Assembly (NCBI GenBank): GCA_958450325.1 | Contig: OY288242.1 | Location: 29,642,474-29,706,473, forward strand | Direction of reading: 5' to 3' | DNA length: 64,000 bases | Source: Agrostemma githago | Lineage: Eukaryota > Streptophyta > Magnoliopsida > Caryophyllales > Caryophyllaceae | Shown: positions 58,424 to 64,000 of the stretch, one piece after another | Position numbering within the stretch: the first letter of the stretch is position 1 | Layout of the letters: each line of letters opens with the position of its first letter | Program-made: the position numbers and the translations under genes | The notes under the pieces: generated by a model | What the model was told of the DNA's origin: nothing | The model's database searches: none | Seen by the model: only the letters and a program-made list of their open reading frames with translations

Positions 58424-60338
58424 ACGCATTATACTCTTTCTTTATTTGTTATTTTGTCTTTCATTTTATTTCCTTTATTTTCTATTTTTAGTGTCTTCCA
58501 CACACTATCGATCGAGCATGAGGACATTGCTTAGTTTAAGTGTGGGGGAGCGATATATTAGTTTGGTTTAGTTTTATTTTTGTAGTTTTTTCAAAAAAAA
58601 ATTAAAATCTCTAAAAATTTGAAACATTTCATGAAAACCAAAAATATTTTCTTTTGTGTCTTCTTTTTATTTGTGTCTTTGTGTCATATTTTTGTGTTTT
58701 GCGCGTGTGTTTTGCTCCCCCTTTTTTCCTTGTAGGTCACTTGATCACCGTCAATTTTGGAGGGCTCTCAAGACATCCGGTAACATCATTTTATCCCTTT
58801 GCCTCTTTGTCTCTTGCGAGTTTGGAGGTTGGTAGTTTTTGTGATGATGGATGCTCGGGTGGAGCTTTTTGGAGTTGTGGTTGATACAGTTGCTTGTTTG
58901 GAAAGTTTGGGGGTGGTGATTGTTTATTTCTTTGTGTGTTTGTCTTGTTTTGTTTTGTCTTGTTTCGTTTCGTCTTTATTTTGTCTTGTATAGTTTGTGA
59001 GTCTAGTGTAGAAAGGTTTTCAAAAACCCAGTTTTAAGGCTTGTGTGCAAGTGTTTACTTTCCCTTTCTAGTGGCATGAATCGACTTTTGGACTTTAGTC
59101 TAGTAGAATGACTTTAAATCAATAATTTTGTTGGTCCTTTGCCTTGTGTCCACCTAGTCTACTAGGAATTTACTTCGAGATTTGCATATTGACCACCGTG
59201 ACCACCCACGGAGTGAAACGACATTGGCTTCCGAGTCCCGTTCTCTTAGGTGACCGTGTTCGAAATGGTTTTAGCTAGTCCAGGTTTCCACCTTTTTTGT
59301 GGATTTGAAGGGAAAGTGCGCCCAACTCACCCATTTTCCTACCTTCTACACATATTCCACAAATAAGTTGCAATTTATTGAGACTTCTACATCTACTTGG
59401 TTATTCATTTTGATTATGATGCACATTAGACTTGGGAACTCTAGTCACGTACTAGGCATACTCGAAGAGGAGGTCGTGCCCTGTGTCGCTAAGCGGGGGT
59501 CGTGATCATTGTAGATCCTGAGTCGCATCATTTGGCCACAAGGGCAAACCAAAACATAAAAGAAGAAAAAGAAAAGGCACAACAAGTCAAAAACAAAATA
59601 CAAAAGAAGAAAAATGCCAAGAAAATCATTTCACAAAAAATCTTACCTCTAAAAAATAAGCCTTTTACCGATTGTTATCGTGAAGAGCCTACCGAAGGAC
59701 CGAGTCTCTAGGAAGGATGATAGCGGTAATAGTCGATTTTCCCTCATTTTTTGCAACCTTATCCCCCTTTTTACTTGGACTAGTTAGGCTATTTTTGAGC
59801 ATGGGACGACCCTCTGGCTTTTCGCTAAAGGAGGTGGGGATTCACTTTACCTAAAGTGTCGACTAACTCCGTGGTTCATCCTTTCTCCATCCCGCCTATC
59901 ATCCCGTAGTACGTTCTTAGAAGGTTAGGAGGACCTAGGTAAGTTACCAACATTTTTATTGCTTTGTTGTCATTCTATTAGAATTTTGTTCATATCGGTT
60001 TGTGTTATTAGCTTGGGAACGTTGTCACTTGCCTTGAGTCCTTAACCGGTGTTTCTTTCACTGCTTTGTTGAGGGAAGGGGTATTTATTTTTCTTCTTGG
60101 ATGCAACCGATTGTTTGTTTGTTTGGTTGTTTGTGTGTTTTCGTGTTCTGTTGTGTCCGCAGTTTTGTCGCAAGACCTTACTTGCCTTGCGGGGAGCACT
60201 TTTCCTCTAAGTGTTCTCGTGTGAGTTAAAAGGGCGTAGGGTGCGCTAATACCCGCTCGGCTAGTAGTTTAGTTCTTCTTAGTTAGTTAGTTAGTTCGTG
60301 CTTACTCGAGGGCGAGTAAGGGTTTAGTGTGGGGGAGT
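58424..60338 (+). promoter_or_regulatory. Athila-like 3' untranslated part with internal and terminal polypurine tracts
   Basis: AAGTGTGGGGGAGC (58538-58551, after CATGAGGACATTGCTTAGTTT) and AGTGTGGGGGAGT (60326-60338, before the 3' LTR) are two copies of an Athila-type purine tract. The terminal one is the plus-strand primer. In between lies U/G-rich non-coding sequence (CTTTGTGT..TTTTGTC repeats 58640-58990) and no supported gene. Confidence 0.7.
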
Positions 60339-61203
60339 TGATATGCTTGATTTATACCGTCTTTCCTTCATGCTGTACTTGATTTTTCTTTGATTTAACC
60401 ACTTTTAGAAGCGGTTTTGTGCTATTAATGTCTCTTGTAGCTATGATTGTGCTTGTAGGTTCATTTGGCGCGGATCGGCTTTTTGAGTCCTTTTCATCGT
60501 CATACGAACCAATACCGAGTCACGACATCGCTTAGGAGTAAAGGATGATCGATCCGTGAAGCTATACAACCATGTCACTCGTATTCCCGACCGAGAATAC
60601 AAACTTGACACCTGAAGTAAAGACGAGAAGAAAACTAACACCTGAAGGGCATCACGGCCGTGACCTCTCTATGACACGACCGGGACGGGGCCCTCTCACG
60701 ATCGGGAGTCACCACAACACGGCCGTGAGGCCTCTGCTCCCCCTCGCGCTTCATCGATTCATTTCCCTTATTCATGCAACCCTATAAATACCTCTTTCTT
60801 GTAATGTTATAGGCACGAAACCCTAGATAGAAAAACTCCTACTCTTAGCCTAGTCTCCTCTTAATATTTCCTTAATCTTTCTTTAATCTTAGCAAGTTAC
60901 TCTTGTATTATTGGAATTCTTGAAGAATCTATCAATCTTGAGAACATTGGTGGATGTTTTTGGGTTTTCTTATATAAAATTTCAATCTTTTCATTCATCT
61001 TCTAGTTGGTATAATCTTTCTTCTCCCTTTTCTCTTAATCTTTCATTGTTAGCAAAGTTTCAATCTTTATCTATTGTTTATTGTTCATCCTTGTTTGTTC
61101 TTCATAATGAATGTTTTTGTTCTTGTGTTGGTTTCTCTTTTTTATGTTAGTTTTAGTTTAAACATGTGTAGATTCTTTTGGGGTTAGTAGGGGGATTAGG
61201 TGA
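60339..61203 (+). repeat. Athila-like 3' LTR, truncated
   Basis: Aligned to 50837-51720 with many substitutions. Palindrome positions are conserved but their centres differ: TCACGGCCGTGA at 60652 versus TCACGACCGTGA in the 5' LTR. The last 600 bp are missing, replaced by the LINE at 61204. Confidence 0.88.
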
Positions 61204-61625
61204 TTTTTTGGTGAAATATGAGTCAATCATTCATCAAAAAATGGAGTTACAAATCATATGCTATACACAAACAGTATAACCATCAACTAATCGAATATAG
61301 AAGTAGCTATCACAAAACTTACTCCCTACACCATATTTTCAACAGCTGTATCCTATTTGTCTAAAGAAGTGCAAATCTATATCTGTTACTTTGTCCTTTG
61401 CTCTTATCTTGATTCTTCTTCTGGCGTCTCCTATGATACGTTGACCCAAGTGCGCAGGTTGATCAATATACCCCTCAAGTCGGGCTTTATTTCGCTGATT
61501 CCAGGTGGAATAGTAGCAGGCTGTAAGGATAGCAGCGTGCATTTTCTTATGCAACTGATGCATTCCTCCGTTGAGGATGCAAGTGAGGCTAAGATTGCAA
61601 CCAATAAGATCTTCTACATTACGCA
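61204..61625 (-). pseudogene. LINE C-terminal fragment
   Basis: The minus-strand frame 61626-61339 has AAILTACYYSTWNQRNKARLEG and a C-terminal IRAKDKVTDIDLHFFRQIGY, the usual tail of plant L1-type ORF2 after the zf-RVT domain (YxIWxxRNxxxF-like). About 130 bp of 3' UTR follow to 61204 and end in a short A-run, joined to the Athila-like LTR. The upstream side is cut at 61626 by the family C LTR. It is a different LINE from that at 49.3 kb. Confidence 0.8.
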
Positions 61626-61751
61626 TGTAATCCCCTAGAAATTCTAACGCAATACAGTGGCGGAAACACTGTAGAAGTGGGATTATAACACACTGTAGCT
61701 ATGTCTTGATTAAATAAAAAAGGTAAGTCAATACATAAGCCATAAAATAAA

Positions 61752-62369
61752 GGGTTATTTAACAGAAATAATCCCAACTTTGGGTGGTATTCCATAAATA
61801 AAATCAACTTTAATTAATCTGGGAATAAACTCATGTATGAGACGCATCAAACACGAATGGAATTTGCTCATTAATGACCTGATGCAGCAGGTTTATGTGG
61901 GTCTCATGGTTATTAATTAACGCAACTACATCTTATTCGTTTCCACATCAAGGTCGATTTTTTCCCTAAACCCAAATTTTAAACCCTAATTTTTTGCAAC
62001 AATTCTAGAAATCCATGGGTAATCCATCAAATTTATGTTCTTCGAATTCATGAAAATCTAACATCTTGAAAGATCTTTCTGCAACCACAAGTTACGGGCA
62101 GTGATTAGGACTATCAAGAAGGGAGAAAACACTGGGAAGAAGATTTATGGACGTCCATTATGGCCGGTAATAAGCTCAATAATTACGATTATGGTTGTTA
62201 TAAGTTAGTTTAGTAACATCAATTTAACCATAATGAAATAGTGTACAGGCGTAGCAGGTAGCAGGTAACCCGAATTCATTCATGTTTGATATGTCTCATA
62301 CATGAGTTTATTCCCAGATTAATTAAAGTTGATTTTATTTATGGAATACCACCCAAAGTTAAATAACCC
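61752..62369. mobile_element. Mutator-type MITE in the family C LTR
   Basis: 618 bp with long terminal inverted repeats (GGGTTATTTAAC..TTTGGGTGGTATTCC and its inverse, about 75 bp; the left arm has a 15-bp extra segment). It is flanked by the exact 9-bp duplication TAAAATAAA (61743-61751, 62370-62378), the Mutator length. The copy at 1-1611 has the empty site near 1485. No coding capacity. Confidence 0.93.
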
Positions 62370-63457
62370 TAAAATAAAAATGGCTACAAAATAAAAAAAT
62401 AAAATAGAATCCATAAATAGGGTTTTTACCATCCATAATACAGTGATCTTATTAAAATAAGCAGAATCCATAACTGCTCGCTAGCCCACCCGAAGGGAAA
62501 CACATATACCTGCCATATTAAAAACATAACAGCCACAATCAGTGGGGAGCAACGTCAACGTTCTCCCAGCCGTATAACAAGATTTTAAAACTGTAATTAC
62601 TATTATATGAAAATAGTAAAAACGGAAAATAGTAAAACATTATAATAAAATAAACTTTCATAGAAAATCTTCACATGTCGAAACAATATAATAAAAAAAT
62701 GAGTTTTCCGAAGAAAACATAAAACATTTGCCAACCTGCAAACCAAATTATATCGATAATAATAAAAATAGTCAAAATGGCGTTATGGAAATTTGATCAG
62801 TGTGCATAAGGCTAGACTTTCACTAGGATAATACCGGAAACTAGCTTCGAGAACTGTAGACTTAACTCATAACAGAATCCAGTCTCTAACTAGGCACCTC
62901 AACTATAACAGGACTGCGTGTAGTGAGGTCCTGGTTTAAGTAGTATACACTCCTCCTGGATGCCAAATGTATCTAGTTCAACTGACGGCGACTAACACGA
63001 TCCGATATCTAGCTTAAGGGCACAATGCACACACTCCTGAACACAAACCATGCTCAGTCCAACAACCAATGTGCCCCATAAAGACACACCAGTCTTACAG
63101 TTGATGGCAAAAACGTACATCCCAGACTATATTACTCTAACCGCACACTTGCCTTTATTCCATAACTCCAAAACAAGCCATTATCGATATTCAAAAGATA
63201 TAATCATTATAATAATAAGAGAACAAAAGGAGTAATCATTATATTCTAAAAGAGGAAACTTTCTATTTTAGGAAACTTCTATTTTTAGAAACTTTACTAA
63301 AAATAGCGACATATCAAAATATCAAAAATATTAGTTCATACTGATAAAACATTTTTAGTAAACGATATAGATTTATAAAACTAATACTTTCGGCCTTAAC
63401 GATATTAATTTCTAAAATGAGAACATGGGTTTATGAAATTATTAAAATATCATACAA

Positions 63458-63563
63458 GTGTTTATAAAATGATTAAAAATGTCTTAAACATTTTAATACT
63501 ACTAATTAGGGTGTTTATAAAATGATTAAAAATGTCTTAAACATTTTAATACTACTAATTAGG
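63458..63563 (+). repeat. 53-bp tandem duplication in the right family C LTR
   Basis: GTGTTTATAAAATGATTAAA.. to ..CTACTAATTAGG occurs twice without change. The left LTR copy has a single unit near 370-450. Confidence 0.93.
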
Positions 63564-64000
63564 GTGTTTTCAAAATTTATAAAACTAAAATTTATATTAA
63601 TATCATACTACTATTAATTAAACCATTAAACAAATTTAGAATATGATAAAGGGTGATTTAACTACTAAAGTTTCAGATTCAAGTATTTTCAAAATTGCTG
63701 GAAAAACAATTCATTTAGGTGAAACAGGGCATTTTAACGATAAATCGTAATTTTGTCCAAAAATCATTACTATTAATTAAAGACTTTGATAAATAGTACA
63801 AAAATTACGTAAAGTAGCTAAAATACATTTTTGTACATTCTGGCTAGAAAAATAATTTTTATAGAATCCATAAACTTGGTTTTTAAAGCGTTTTCTCGTT
63901 AATCGTCTAATCTCGACAATAACGATTAATAAAAATAGTAATTCCAAAACGATTTTAGTACTAATATCCAAAAATTATTATTAAACCTAAAAATCATGAT

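Larger units (their letters stand above)
50837..61203 (+). mobile_element. Athila-like Ty3/gypsy element without pol, 3' LTR truncated
   Basis: It starts TGATATGCTTGATTTATACC at 50837, inside the LINE. A second copy of the LTR starts at 60339 after a GTGTGGGGGAGT tract. The PBS fits tRNA-Asp, as in Athila. The interior has a gag-like ORF with stops and then long non-coding sequence, with no protease, RT or integrase, so it is a large non-autonomous derivative. A solo Tat LTR interrupts it. The right LTR ends at about 61203 of an expected 1467 bp, where a LINE fragment begins. Confidence 0.85.
61626..64000 (+). mobile_element. LTR of retrotransposon family C, forward, open at window edge
   Basis: It begins TGTAATCCCCTAGAAATTCT at 61626, inside the LINE, and is the inverted counterpart of 1-1611. 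It extends beyond the window, and without the MITE more than 1.75 kb is visible. TG lies outward on the left, so it is a 5' LTR or a solo LTR. Confidence 0.77.

Noticed and set aside
58654..58993. Cys/Phe/Val-rich forward frames suggesting membrane proteins
   Set aside because: They come from TTTGTGT/TTTTGTC low-complexity sequence in the Athila-like 3' region.

Overview
This 64 kb window is repeat-rich nuclear DNA from a flowering plant, almost certainly a eudicot. The evidence is two Ty3/gypsy Tat-lineage LTR retrotransposons primed by tRNA-Arg, an Athila-like element primed by tRNA-Asp, LINE fragments, a CACTA element, hAT, Stowaway and Mutator-type non-autonomous elements, and broken copies of plant genes (FAR1-related, GDSL lipase, serine hydroxymethyltransferase, Ulp1-like peptidase, TIR1/AFB auxin receptor). 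Tat elements with an antisense gene behind pol recall Retand-type elements of Caryophyllales, so that order is a plausible but unproven source. I see no intact host gene and no RNA gene.

Layout from left to right. 1-1611 is a reverse-oriented LTR (family C) inserted in the 5' LTR of Tat element A (1612-12136). Element A is a gag-only, non-autonomous element whose leader holds a 2 kb insertion and whose gag is split by a hAT element with a perfect 8-bp target duplication. Element A cuts off a FAR1-RELATED-like pseudogene (12137-15217, minus strand) that carries a tandemly multiplied 45-nt micro-exon. A CACTA transposon follows (15583-37557, target duplication GAT). It holds an Ulp1-like fragment and an apparently spliced GDSL-lipase/SHMT chimera, and it is itself split by the 15.7 kb Tat element B (19029-34726, target duplication AGTAA). 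Element B has nearly identical 2.64 kb LTRs, gag, pol and a spliced antisense gene with its own TATA box. It is defective: a one-base deletion falls in the RT catalytic motif.

37.56-50.8 kb holds short-repeat clusters, two related 1.5-1.8 kb transposons (E1, E2) with 20-bp-scale tandem repeats, a long (TA)n tract, a hAT MITE, a TIR1/AFB pseudogene, a GAAGTGTA tandem array, a composite triplet-repeat minisatellite and a reverse-strand LINE. 50837-61203 is an Athila-like, pol-less LTR element carrying a solo Tat LTR (54089-56910, target duplication TAGAG) with a MITE inside a MITE. Its 3' LTR is cut by a second LINE fragment, which is interrupted in turn by another family C LTR (61626 to beyond the window) carrying a 618-bp Mutator-type MITE.

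The main signals that standard features do not explain are these: clusters of palindromes with a CG-RY-CG core just upstream of the TATA box in LTRs of two unrelated lineages; a run of three hairpins with a near-invariant loop and covarying stems in the Athila-like element; the transposon-borne GDSL/SHMT chimera; and the antisense gene of element B, whose intron is built from the same palindromes.
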